Source: Zygaena filipendulae | Lineage: Eukaryota > Arthropoda > Insecta > Lepidoptera > Zygaenidae | Reading direction: 5' to 3' | NCBI GenBank assembly: GCA_907165275.2 | Contig: CAJRBF020000002.1 | Coordinates: forward strand, 372,001 to 436,000 | Length of the DNA: 64,000 bases | Shown: in pieces, positions 21,111 to 30,428 of the stretch | Layout: each line of letters begins with the position of its first letter | Position numbering within the stretch: the stretch's first letter is position 1 | Translations under genes and position numbers: made by a program | Notes under the pieces: generated by a model | What the model was told of the DNA's origin: nothing | Seen by the model: the letters and a program-made list of their open reading frames with translations, nothing else | The model's database searches: none

Positions 21111-21284
21111 TGTAGCGGAGGTATTACGAGCAGGTAGGTATTAAACTCACATTGATGTAGAAAATGGAATCTTGGAAGTCTTCACGTCTGCGACAATAAA
21201 TGTCCAGGTGAAACTGCGCCGTAGTCCCAGGTTGAGCTTGATTGTTTTCTCGCCGTAGGTCATCAGTGCAGGGCTGAGATTATC
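21111..21284 (-). mobile_element. Rearranged Kabuki-like gypsy fragment in transposase exon
   Basis: Three separate pieces of the Kabuki-like element are joined. The LTR edge (TGTAGCGGAGG..., 21111-21172) matches 32456-32520. A protease-region piece (about 21168-21259) matches 31838-31921. An integrase-region piece (about 21250-21284) matches 28141-28172. The joins share short identical words (GGAAGT and CGCCGTAGGT), and the order is not the order in the element. Removing the insert brings the flanking exon halves back into one frame. Confidence 0.75.
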
Positions 21285-21324
21285 TACGGCGAGAAAATTT
21301 CCTCTCGTCGAGCAGCTCAGTTTC
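21285..21324 (-). CDS. DDE transposase, start of exon 2
   Basis: On the minus strand TTGTTTATTTCAG is a good 3' splice site (pyrimidine tract plus AG) just before GAAACTGAGCTGCTC, read as ETELLDERKFSRR. The frame matches both the end of exon 1 (phase 0) and the exon body beyond the gypsy insert. Splice prediction by eye only. Confidence 0.55.
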
Positions 21325-22232
21325 CTGAAATAAACAATTAGGAGAACGTTAGGCATGATAAATACAGGTATTAAAAAGGATGCAATCTAGCTCGAGCTAT
21401 ATCGTTTATGAGCAATATTATGCGTTTCACACGTCCAAACCATCTAATGGAGAATTTTGTATTATTTAGAATAATATTAATATTAAAAGGGGCAGTGAGA
21501 AAATGACAGTGCATTGAATTAGTCAAAAATTAAGCAATATTAAAATATCACCATTTATAGCTTCCACAAAGCATTTTTGGTTAATTAATCGAACAAGGAA
21601 ATTCATAGATAACGAAAAATGTTAAATGTGTAAGTATTATGTAACCTTCACCAACAAAATCAAAATAAACAGTCAATTCAAGTTTTAAATTACTAAAAAT
21701 TAGTAGCTTGAAGCATTCAAACTTAATTAATAAAATGAATTAAACAAGTAGTACAAACAGCACTTAACCAATAAATAACGTGCTATTCTAAGCAGATCAA
21801 CCCCGTCAATCGTAATTATTTTATACCTAGGTTTATACAACCAACGCCACAAAGCATCTTTGTAAATACAATAGGGACACCTAGTGACACAACTAGCACC
21901 TGGTGCGAGAAAAAAAATTTATGAATTAATCATTTCTGATGTGTCACTGAGTGTACTCATTGCTTTTAAGTCAAGCAGAAAAAACACACAACAAGGCAAA
22001 TAATCCAAGCGTCAAATGAATAGGTGAGCAACACCCAAGTAATACGTATCATAATAATTACTTTCCCTACAGATCTCGTGAAGTCCTCAACTGAGCAGAT
22101 TCCTATAAAATAACATTATTATTTACGTCTATTCTTAAATAACGTACATTAATAAAAGTGAAAATCTTTTAAAGTACACATCTAAAATAAATATCTACTT
22201 ATAAACTAAATAAAAATACTTAACACACTTAC
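21325..22232 (-). other. Predicted intron of the transposase gene
   Basis: About 0.9 kb, AT-rich, no open frame. It runs from GTAAGT (22227-22232 on minus) to TTTCAG. Introns in the transposase are known in several DNA transposon superfamilies. Confidence 0.55.
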
Positions 22233-22292
22233 CTCTATGACAGCTTTTTCATTTCGATTCAATAAATCAATAATAAACTTAGCACGACTCAT
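22233..22292 (-). CDS. DDE transposase, exon 1
   Basis: Twenty codons from ATG 22292 (MSRAKFIIDLLNRNEKAVIE) end exactly at a consensus donor, GAG|GTAAGT. They are too short to stand out as an ORF. The codon phase fits exon 2. The ~700 bp between this ATG and the right inverted repeat would contain the promoter. Confidence 0.55.
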
Positions 22293-22968
22293 TGTTACAC
22301 AGTACCTAATTTTTACTTAGTTTTAACAACAGCGAAACGCGTGTATGTCAGTCGACGTCGACTCCGCGAATGAGTCACCACGCGCCACTCTCGTCACTGT
22401 AGCCGCAACAAACTCACTAACTCGCGGGCGAAATGTACCTGAATTGTAACAATGTACGTCGAAGATGTATAAATAATAATTAAAAGATTTTAATTACTAT
22501 TCGCAATTGATATTATGTTCTATTTTTAAAAGAAAAAACGTCATTAAAATGGGTTAATGATTTCTCGCTTTTGTAGAAATTTACAAATCATTTAAAAATA
22601 AAGAATGAGTAGTCACTATGTCGAGTTAGTTAATTTTCGCTTTTGTGTGTTTTAGGAAACAACTGATTTTAAAAAGTGACTAAATTATTTTAGTGATTTT
22701 TAGACTACCTAAAAGCGTATGTATACATAGATAATTCAAGAGAAAAAGTAATTAAGTCGTTTTAGTTTCGAATTATGTAAATTTTCGATAAATGTATTAT
22801 AATTAACTAAATTAGTTATTTCTCCCATTACGGTGTGTGGTCCAAAAGGTAGAATTACTTATTTTTCACATTTCATAAAACAAAAACGAAGGCAGCTACA
22901 AAAATGACGGTGAGACAGATGTTTAGAGAAGAAAATTGAGACTTTAGTGACATTGTTAATTCATTTTG

Positions 22969-23008
22969 GTCATTTTTCGAGTTAGTGATTTTTCGCTCTA
23001 CGGGGACG
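22969..23008 (-). repeat. Right terminal inverted repeat, ATAT transposon
   Basis: Inverse match of the left end, terminating CGGGGACG before ATAT. Confidence 0.85.
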
Positions 23009-24522
23009 ATATGGTAAAAGTTCTCGGGATAGGCTGGAACAGAGAAACGGATAACTTTGAGTATTCCATCAATCTGCCTGAAGTTAAATACCCTGTCACT
23101 AAAAGACACGTTCTTTCGGACATCGCGAGACTTTACGACCCGATGGGCTGGATCGCACCAGTCGTAGTTATAGCCAAGGTGTTCATCCAGAACCTCTGGA
23201 AAGCAAGACTGTCTTGGGACGATGATTTACCAAACGAGCAGTTTACAGTTTTACACGAGTGGCTGAAGTTTAGAGAAAGCTTGCTTCAAGTGAAGAACAT
23301 AGTATTGCCGAGATGGATTCACTCAACGCGAACCAGCACAATTGAGTTACACGCCTTTTCAGATGCTTCACGAGCAGCTTTCGCTGCAGTAGTATATGCT
23401 CGAATAATTGACGAGCACAACAATGTTCACGTAAGCATACTGTCAGCGAAGACAAGAGTAGCACCAATCGAAAAAGAGATAAGCATACCAAGGCTAGAGC
23501 TCTGCGGAGCGACCTTGGCAGCCAAATTGATATCTGAAGTATCACAAGTAATGACGGTTCCCAAGGAAAATCTGTACGCTTGGACCGATTCAACAGTTGT
23601 CTTAGCTTGGCTGAAAGGCCTTCCAAGTCGTTGGAACACTTTCGTTAGCAATCGAGTGTCAACCATACTCACTATATTGGATGTCGATCAGTGGAGATAC
23701 GTGTCAACAAGCACTAAGCCAGCGGACTGTGCTTCGCGTGGATTGAAGCCTGCGGAAATCCAAAAGTCAACCTGGTGGAACGGTCCAGAATGGTTGTCAC
23801 TGCCAACAATAGAGACAGCAGAACAAAACTTCATCACACATGAAGAGGAACGAGCAATTAAATCTCTGGCGACTGTAACAAAAGGAGAGGATGAATTTCC
23901 TTGGACCAAATATTCATCCTTACCCAAGATGCTCAGAATACTGTCGTACTGTCGGAGGTTTTTGAATTTAAAATTACCAGAAAGCGAACGTCAAAAATTG
24001 CCAACGTTTGTAACCACGAAGGAAGCAAATCAAACTTTACTCCAGTGCATCAAGATGGCCCAGGAACTTGAGTACAACGAGGAGATAAAGCAGCTAAGAA
24101 ATCAAGGCAATGTTCCCAAGCGAAGCGTATTAAACACTCTTTGCCCAATTCTTGATGAAAATGGGGTTTTAAGAGTGGGTGGTCGCATAAATTTGGCAAA
24201 TGTTGGGTACGATACAAGACATCCGATAATTGTGCCTGCTAAGTATCATCTCACCAGACTTTTAATTGCGGATGCTCATGAAAAAACACTCCATGGTGGC
24301 CCTCAATTAATGTTGAATGTCCTGCGAACCAAATACTGGATAGTACGAGCTAGAGATCAGATAAAACGATTCTACAAAGAATGCATCACGTGCTTGCGGT
24401 ATTCGAGGACTAAGCATAATCCACTCATGGGTCAATTACCTGAGGCAAGACTTAAACCTAGCAAACCGTTTGAATCAACAGGAGTCGATTACGCCGGACC
24501 GATCAACATACATATCGAATAA
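23009..24522 (+). pseudogene. BEL/Pao 1 RNase H and integrase N-part (broken)
   Basis: Continues the polyprotein after the transposon: MVKVLGIGWN, DPMGWIAPVV, then RNase H with IELHAFSDASRAAF and LYAWTDSTVVLAWL. Next come the integrase zinc-binding domain (HEKTLHGG...CITCLRYSRTK) and the start of the catalytic core (VDYAGPINIH, first Asp). A TAA at 24520-24522 interrupts the core inside a near-perfect 12-bp duplication (CATATCGAA repeated). Upstream in-frame bases 22966-23008 belong to the transposon. Confidence 0.88.
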
Positions 24523-25356
24523 CATATCGAAGTTTGCATATTTGTGTGCATGGTGACGCGTGCAATACACCTCGAAGCAGTGTCAGATCTGACTTCGAGA
24601 GGCTTCATTGCAGCATTCAGACGCTTCACAGCTAGAAGAGGTCATTGTCAGGATTTGTATAGTGACAATGGCACTAATTTCGTTGGCGCTGACAAACAGT
24701 TACGTGAAATGTTTGATTCAGCTAAGTCAGAGTTACCAGCGCAGATAGCAGAAATTCTCACCTTAGAAGGAACAACGTGGCACTTCATCCCACCTCACGC
24801 GCCTAACTTCGGGGGGTTATGGGAAGCAGGAGTCAAGTCCATGAAGTCACATTTAAGACGAGTCATCGGTGACAGTACTTTGACTTACGAGGAGTTAGCC
24901 ACAGTCCTCACTCAGATCGAAGCGTGCCTAAACTCACGTCCGCTTACCACACTCAGTGATGATCCCAACGATCCCCTCCCACTGACACCAGGTCACTTCT
25001 TGGTCGGAGAGCCGCTCATAAACGTCCCTGACGAAGATCAGTCCAAGTATAACGTAAACGGTCTAGAGAGATGGAGACTCACATTAAGAATGGTGAATGA
25101 CTTTTGGAAAAGATGGTCAAAAGAGTACATCGTAAGTTTAAATCAGAGATATAAATGGAACACGAAAAGGGCTGAGCCCAATGTTGGCGATATAGTCATT
25201 GTAAAAGAGGACAATTTGCCTCCCGCTAAATGGATTTTAGGCAAGGTAGAAGAGAAACATCCTGGAACAGATGACATCACACGTGTTGTAACCATAAAAT
25301 GTAGAGACAATTTGTTAAAACGTCCCGTTAACAAGCTCTGTATCCTTCCTAAATGA
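24523..25356 (+). pseudogene. BEL/Pao 1 integrase core and C-terminus
   Basis: The same frame resumes after the TAA with HIEVCIFVCMVTRAIHLE. The core shows YSDNGTNFVGADKQL (second Asp) and PNFGGLWEAGVKSMKSHLRR (catalytic Glu), then the LNSRPL and LTPGHFLVG motifs and the WKRWSKEY C-terminal region usual for BEL/Pao. It ends naturally before the non-coding 3' region. About ten residues normally found between DYAGP and the IF.C segment appear to be missing. Confidence 0.87.
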
Positions 25357-25646
25357 AATTTCGTACGAGTTGTCACGGTGGGCGGTGTTTCTTTTAATTT
25401 TAGTCGCGATGCGACTGTATGTTTTATGTTTAAGTTAATAAGTTAATCTTATAGTAAAGATTTTTGTTAATTTCTTTTGGTTAAATCTGTGGTAGAGTTT
25501 TGTTAATTTTTTTGGTTTAAATCAATAAGTTAATCTTATAGTAAATATTTTTGTTACTTTCTTTGTTTGAATCAATAAGTTAAACTAATCGTAAAAATTT
25601 TGTATTTTTTATTTTTGTTTTAAGGACAAGTCCTTGGTGGGCGGAA
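25357..25646 (+). other. BEL/Pao 1 3' non-coding region with purine tract
   Basis: T/A-rich, with three repeats of a TTAATCTTATAGTAAA-like word (about 25436-25590). It ends in a G-rich stretch, CCTTGGTGGGCGGAA, just before the 3' LTR, a candidate polypurine tract. Confidence 0.6.
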
Positions 25647-25899
25647 TGTTTACGTTTATTTCGCTTCATTATTCGATAGTTATGCTACACGCCAATAGAT
25701 GGCGCTGTGCTTTAAATAATCGAGCTATGGTTTCGTTCACCGCCCATCAATACTTGAAATGCTTTGAAAATGTTTTGTTATTGTGTGTTATACCTATACA
25801 GTGCGGATAAATAAAGTAGTACAGTGAAATCTATAATTGTGTGTTTGTTAATCAGTGTCGCCCTCTAGTGAATAGTAGGGAAATTGTGAAAAATAAACA
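25647..25899 (+). repeat. 3' LTR of BEL/Pao 1
   Basis: 253 bp, identical to the 5' LTR except CTATACA for CTATATA. Followed by the TSD CAATG. Confidence 0.9.
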
Positions 25900-25904
25900 C
25901 AATG

Positions 25905-25992
25905 ATTAGAATGTCAACAGTTTAAACTGCATTAAATACAACCATATTTCATAAATAGAATCAGAATATCTATGTTAAAACAACTACAATAC
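25905..25992 (-). mobile_element. LINE 3' UTR remnant, right half
   Basis: Continues the 14336-14536 remnant. AATGTCAACAGTTTAAACTGC and AGAATCAGAATATCTATGT match the 8.35-8.42-kb LINE 3' UTR. Confidence 0.7.
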
Positions 25993-26504
25993 TGTACTGT
26001 AGTCTCAGACTGTAGTCTAGACGGCTTCTTCTTCTTCTTCTTTAATAATGGCGTCTAAACGTAGTGATTACCTTCTCTCTGGGCGTCTATACTCAGAAGA
26101 ATAACTAAAGCATCTTCTGAGCGTCTATAATTATAATTTGCCAATGACAATGTTTCTTAAAAATCTCTTCGTATACTTCTTTGCCAATGACAATGCTAGA
26201 TTGCTCCCCAAGTTAAACATGGCTCTCTTGAAAGACGTCATTGACTAGAATTTTGCCGTTGTCATATTATGTGAAACATGAATTGTCAAAATGCAACGTG
26301 GCTCTTCGGAAGAAAGGTGGACGCAAGAACTATTATTATTAAGAATTCTGATTTAGACAAATAAATAATAGGGCAGGCCAGAGAGATGGCTAACTGGATG
26401 ATGATATTAATAACCGTTATATTAATAACGGATGATTTTGTAACGGGGTGATGAAGATTAATACTATTAGCTGAGTGACACAAATAGCATGGAGTAGAAA
26501 GTAT
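25993..26504. other. Non-coding interval with small hairpin and repeats
   Basis: CTTCTTCTTCTTC microsatellite at 26029-26041, an inverted pair CTCAGAAGA/TCTTCTGAG near 26093-26120, and TTGCCAATGACAATG twice (about 26140 and 26182). No supported gene. Confidence 0.45.
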
Positions 26505-26590
26505 GTTATAAATTATACAGCACACAAATATCCGTAGGGAACATGGAGCAGCTAGTGCCCGGGATTTGTGATGGTGCCCAATTAAATTTT
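26505..26590 (-). repeat. Diverged LTR-A remnant
   Basis: ATATCCGTAGGGAACATGGAGCAG and the following words match the reverse complement of the LTR-A segment around 1620-1690 at perhaps 75-80 percent. It runs into the minisatellite, which shares its AATTTAATGGTGG-like word. Confidence 0.55.
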
Positions 26591-26696
26591 AATGGTGGCA
26601 TCTTAGTGCCCAAATTGCGATTTAATGCTGGTAGTAGATACCCAAGATCCAATTTAATGGTGGTATCTTAGTACCCAAACTCCAATTTAATGGTGG
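26566..26696. repeat. Minisatellite, left part
   Basis: Imperfect ~35-bp units containing GTGGTATCTTAGTACCCAAACTCC and AATTTAATG. The array is cut at 26696 by the Kabuki-like insertion and resumes at 33387. Confidence 0.75.
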
Positions 26697-27623
26697 TGTG
26701 GCGGAGGTATTACGAGCAGGTAGGTATTAAACTCACATTTGCTGTAGAAATGGAATTTTGGAAGTGATTTATTGTTAAAAACTTAGCGCTATATATACAG
26801 AAAACCTTAAAACTAACAACCAATCAAAAACACAACATTAAATATTTACAACCAAACAACCAATGGGAAATCGCACATTAAATGGCGGACAGATTCGAGC
26901 GAGATGCTAGTTTCTAGAATTTCATCGTCTCCTCTCGTCGCACACTCGCACCGCGCATGCGCGGGGTGCGCGGCGCGGAGGACGCGGGCGGCGCGCGCGC
27001 AGGAGCTCAGTCCGCCGCGTCTCAAGCGCCAGTCGCCATCGATCGTTGAGAGCGCGAGGCCGCGCGTCTCGCGCCGGACCGCGAATCGTGGATGTGCGTG
27101 TGCTGCCGTACAGGTGTCTCCGACCGAGTAGTTCCATGGTGCTTGATGGTGTACAACAGCGTCGCAAGATCCAGGCGATTAAAAACGGCTCTTTTCAGAG
27201 CCACTCTTTCCATTTTGATGTACTGCCTGATCTTGCTTGCGTAGTTACTTCAGTGAGTGTGACCCAGGAACGTGACGTCGCTTGACTGTTCCTTCGAATC
27301 TCCAGCGAGGTCGTCTTTTTCAAGATTGCTCCTCGCACTTTCCTCTGTCTGGAATTCGTTGGAATTGAGTCAGCTAGGCAATAAAGAATAACATAACAAG
27401 TTGTCCGTGTCCTGTTTCTTTCTTGTGATTCGATAATAAGGTGATTCCACTGTGTATGTTATTTCTCTCTTGCTCCTTCAACCTTCCTGATCCTTGATCC
27501 AATTCCCCGGTAAAGGTATGTTACGTACACGGTTTGGTAATGGTAGGTAGATGGAGGTAAACCGCTGTGAAGTATGTAAGTATTTTCGTAAGTATTTCTG
27601 TGCTCATGTGCAAGGTGTGCACA
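26697..27623 (-). repeat. 3' LTR, Kabuki-like element
   Basis: 927 bp. On minus, a TATATATA box (26790-26797) is followed by AATAAA (26768-26773), so R and the poly-A signal lie close to the LTR end. CCAAT words occur upstream. A CpG-rich block (26940-27080) is open in several frames by composition. Confidence 0.88.
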
Positions 27624-27634
27624 GTATCCCCCTT
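27624..27634 (-). promoter_or_regulatory. Polypurine tract, Kabuki-like element
   Basis: On minus GAAGGGGGA lies just before the 3' LTR, the expected plus-strand priming site. It follows the pol stop closely. Confidence 0.65.
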
Positions 27635-29093
27635 CAAGCAAAGCGTACGGTTTTCTTCACGACTCGTCCGCTCCGGGTGATGTAAGGTGACGTAGGTAAG
27701 ACAGCTGGAGTCGAATTCCTTGTTTCATGTGTTTCGACTGGATCACGGTTCGGTGAACTCGATCTCTTGCGTTCCGACGTGACGTCAGTGTCGCTCGTGC
27801 TTACGTCTTCTTCGTTAAGTAGGTAGGCAGGCTTGAGTCTATCCAGTGATATCACGGTTGTGCGTAGTGGTAACTGTATCTTGAAATACTTCTCGTGACG
27901 TTGTAGAACTTGATAGGGTCCGTCATATGGCGGAGTCAATGGCGGTCTGACCGCGTCGTTTCGAACGAAAACGTGTGTACACGTAGCTAGGTTCTTGTGT
28001 ACGAACGTAGGTCGTGACGTTGTGGTACGATTTGTGGGTATTAACGTTGCCATTGTTCGGCTTAGCCGTTGCACGTATTCTGCATCTTCGATTTTCGACT
28101 GTGTAGGTACGAAAAAATCGGACGGTATTCGTAGTGTTGCGCCGTAGGTCATCAGTGCAGGGCTGAGATTATCTTCTCGTAGTGCGGTGCGTAAACCAAA
28201 TAGTACGGTGGGCAACTCGTCTACCCATGTTGTGGTTGCACCGCGCGCCATGAGAGCTGCCTTCATTGTACGATGAAGTCGTTCTACTTTTCCGTTTGAC
28301 TGGGCGTGATAACTTGTAGTGCGGATTCTAGATATACCCCATCTCTTCAGTAGTGTGTTGAATAGTGCTGACTCAAAATTTTGTGCTCTGTCTGTCGTAA
28401 TTCTGAGCGGGACGCCAAATCGCACTATCCAGTTCTCGTAGAGGGCTTTTGCGACGCTTTCTGCGGTGATGTCTTGAACTGGAACAGCTTCCGGCCATCT
28501 GGTGCGTCTGTCTATTATGGTGACGCAAAACTTGAAATCGTGCGATAATCGTAGCGGTCCCACGACGTCTATGTGTATGTGTTCGAAACGTTGAGAAGGT
28601 GGAAACTCTGCCAGAGGAGTGACGACGTGACGATGTACCTTGCTGCGCTGACAGTCGATACATGCTTTGGCCCATGTTGCTACATCTTTGTTCATAGCTG
28701 GCCAGAAAAATTTCGATGCTATCTGCTTCCGTGTGGTTCTTGCCCCGGGGTGACATAGCCCGTGTTGCGCTTTGAATGCGGCATAGCGGTATGTTTTAGG
28801 TAAATACGGACGGGGTGACGTAGTCGATAGCTCGCATGTGATTGGTCGGTCGAGTCCGGGAAGAGTTACTTCGGCGAATTTCAAGTTGGGTTGTTTCTTT
28901 AGATTTCTCAAGTCTTCGTCGTTGCTTTGGTCTATTGCAAGTTGGTTGTAGTCTATGACATTTGGGTTCTGGATGTCTTCGATTCGTGATAATGCGTCGG
29001 CGATTGGATTTTCTTCACCTTTGATGTACTTGATACTCGAACAAAATTGAGATATGAAATGTAGCTGCCGTTCTCGTCTCGGTGTGTCGCTAC
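27634..29093 (-). pseudogene. Kabuki-like pol: RNase H end and integrase
   Basis: Open on minus from the right edge of the pogo-like insertion: SDTPRRERQLHFISQF and GEENPIADALSRIE finish RNase H. The integrase zinc domain (HGLCHPGARTTRKQI...CIDCQRSK) and core follow, with HIDVVGPL (Asp), ITTDRAQNF (Asp) and HAQSNGKVERLHR (Glu). The end is basic (TRSGRVVKKTVRF). The frame has no internal stop and would be whole without the insertion. TDRAQNF departs from the usual TDRG.QF at one position. Confidence 0.88.
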
Positions 29094-29095
29094 TA

Positions 29096-30428
29096 AGGTA
29101 GAGTCGCCAAATATCGTCCCTTTTTTGTAAAACAACTCTAAAAAAATAAATAAAAATACCACAGTAATAAATGAAATGTCAAACATTAGGTTCAATATTC
29201 CTTTATTCATAAAAATAATCAAAAACGCGTTAACGTTGTTAGAAAAAGTTCTAAAATAGCTTTAACAAAAATACTCAAATTATGAAAATATAATTTTGGG
29301 CTCCTAATTACGTCCCGGGGACGATATTGAGATCACAATAATCAATATGTGAATTGGAGTTGTACTCACTTCTTTTCTATTATATAAAATTGAACTTAAC
29401 TATCATATTACATATTAATATCTCAATCCTTTCTTAATTATTTTAATCATTAGTAAGGTATTTCTAATTCTCCGAACAAATAGTGCGATTTTGAAAATAT
29501 TGGTCCTGGATTTTCAACGCAATCTTCGTGCATCCATGGGAAACAATGAATGCATCTTATCCATTTTTCTCCTTTTTTGTCTTAAGAATAGGTACTTAGA
29601 TATTATGACAATCTGGGTATTCAGCGTCATCATTCTCGCTATTTTCTTCATCAGTGGACACCAAAACTGGGTCATCAACATCAGATGGTTCTTCGTCAGA
29701 AGACTGTGCTTTCAGTCGCTTTTTGGTTTTATTTTTATTGCTTTCAGCTGATGTTTTTTGTTGTTTTTGTTACGTTTCCCTTTTTTTTTCTTTCCGCTAC
29801 TCTTTCGTTATTCTTCTCTGTCAGCTTCTTTTTTGCTTCTATTATTTCTTGTTTATGTGGTGAGACCGTGACTACCATCGCTTTCCCTCCTCTTGTTGAG
29901 GTTGAAGGTGGTATGGTGTGGTGGTTTCAGCATCTAAATAATAAAAACAAAACATTCTTAAGTTACATGCAAATATAGTGACATGACCAGTGTGTTCACC
30001 ATATGAGATCCTAATATCGTCCCGGGGACGATATAAGGTTCAAGTAAGGGGACGAGATTAGGAAATTTCTATTTATTTTGTGGCATCAATTTAAGCAAAA
30101 CACGTGTCATAACTTGAAAATTTTGCTTAATCAATTCACATCTGAGATATTAATAGTTAGTTTGACAAAAAAATTGTATCAATAAGTCAGGTATCTCAAT
30201 ATTTTATGGTATCCGAGAATATTTCAATGAAAAACTCACCTTGAACACAATTTTTGATTTTCGAATTTCTGTCGGTACGAACGTCGTGACGCATTCACTT
30301 CTACACAATGGCCGACTGATGCAACTAGCTTTCGGTTCAGGTCACTGTTATTAGATGGCGGTTTTGAAAAAAGTAGATATTGAAGGGGACGAAATTAGGC
30401 TTGGGGACGAAAATTGGCGACTGTACCT
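29096..30428 (-). mobile_element. Pogo-like DNA transposon deletion derivative
   Basis: The ends read AGGTA(G/C)AGTCGCCAA inward, then TTCGTCCC/ATCGTCCC, flanked by TA (29094-29095 and 30429-30430). Excision with one TA rejoins pol in frame (A-S-S-S-D-T), supporting the borders. TA duplication indicates the Tc1/mariner/pogo superfamily. On the minus strand a lysine-rich then acidic frame (about 29870-29605, one frameshift; ending ...ENDDAEYPDCHNI) resembles the C-terminus of pogo/Tigger-type transposases. The rest is missing. CGTCCC words recur many times in both orientations. Confidence 0.7.
29601..29872 (-). pseudogene. Pogo-like transposase C-terminal remnant
   Basis: From an ATG near 29872 the frame reads MVVTVSPHKQEIIEAKKKLT and then a run of basic residues to a stop. 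The neighbouring frame continues KNKTKKRLKAQSSDEEPSD to DDAEYPDCHNI and a stop. A single 1-nt shift joins them. The lysine-rich spacer and acidic serine tail resemble pogo/Tigger transposase ends, as I recall. No DDE core. Confidence 0.4.

Larger units (their letters stand above)
18005..23008 (-). mobile_element. DDE DNA transposon with 4-bp TSD (Sola-like, tentative)
   Basis: Both ends read CGTCCCCGTAGAGCGAAAA inward, with similarity extending ~40 bp, and are flanked by ATAT (18001-18004 and 23009-23012). Removing the element and one ATAT restores the BEL/Pao reading KADNMVKVLGIGWN across the junction, which fixes the borders. It carries one two-exon transposase gene on the minus strand. A 4-bp non-TTAA duplication and the YSD..AGQN plus SGH..MEVDS motifs resemble Sola-type transposases as I recall them; superfamily unconfirmed. 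Confidence 0.85.
14537..25899 (+). mobile_element. BEL/Pao LTR retrotransposon 1, interrupted
   Basis: Two 253-bp LTRs (14537-14789 and 25647-25899), TGTTTACG to AATAAACA, differ at one noticed base and are flanked by CAATG, a 5-bp TSD typical of BEL/Pao. PBS, leader, one continuous gag-pol frame and a purine tract lie in the expected order. The pol frame is split by a 5,004-bp DNA transposon (18005-23008), and two in-frame stops (16200 and 24520) break it further. Without the transposon it would be about 6.4 kb. Confidence 0.92.

Noticed and set aside
21250..21298. Inverted repeat TTTTCTCGCCGTAG/CTACGGCGAGAAAA as a designed hairpin
   Set aside because: One arm belongs to the gypsy protease piece and the other to the transposase exon; the resemblance is better explained as chance or microhomology used at the insertion.
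26904..27285. ORFs in the CpG-rich part of the Kabuki-like LTR (repeated at 32681-33044)
   Set aside because: They overlap on opposite strands, are present only as LTR copies and have no domain; composition artefact.
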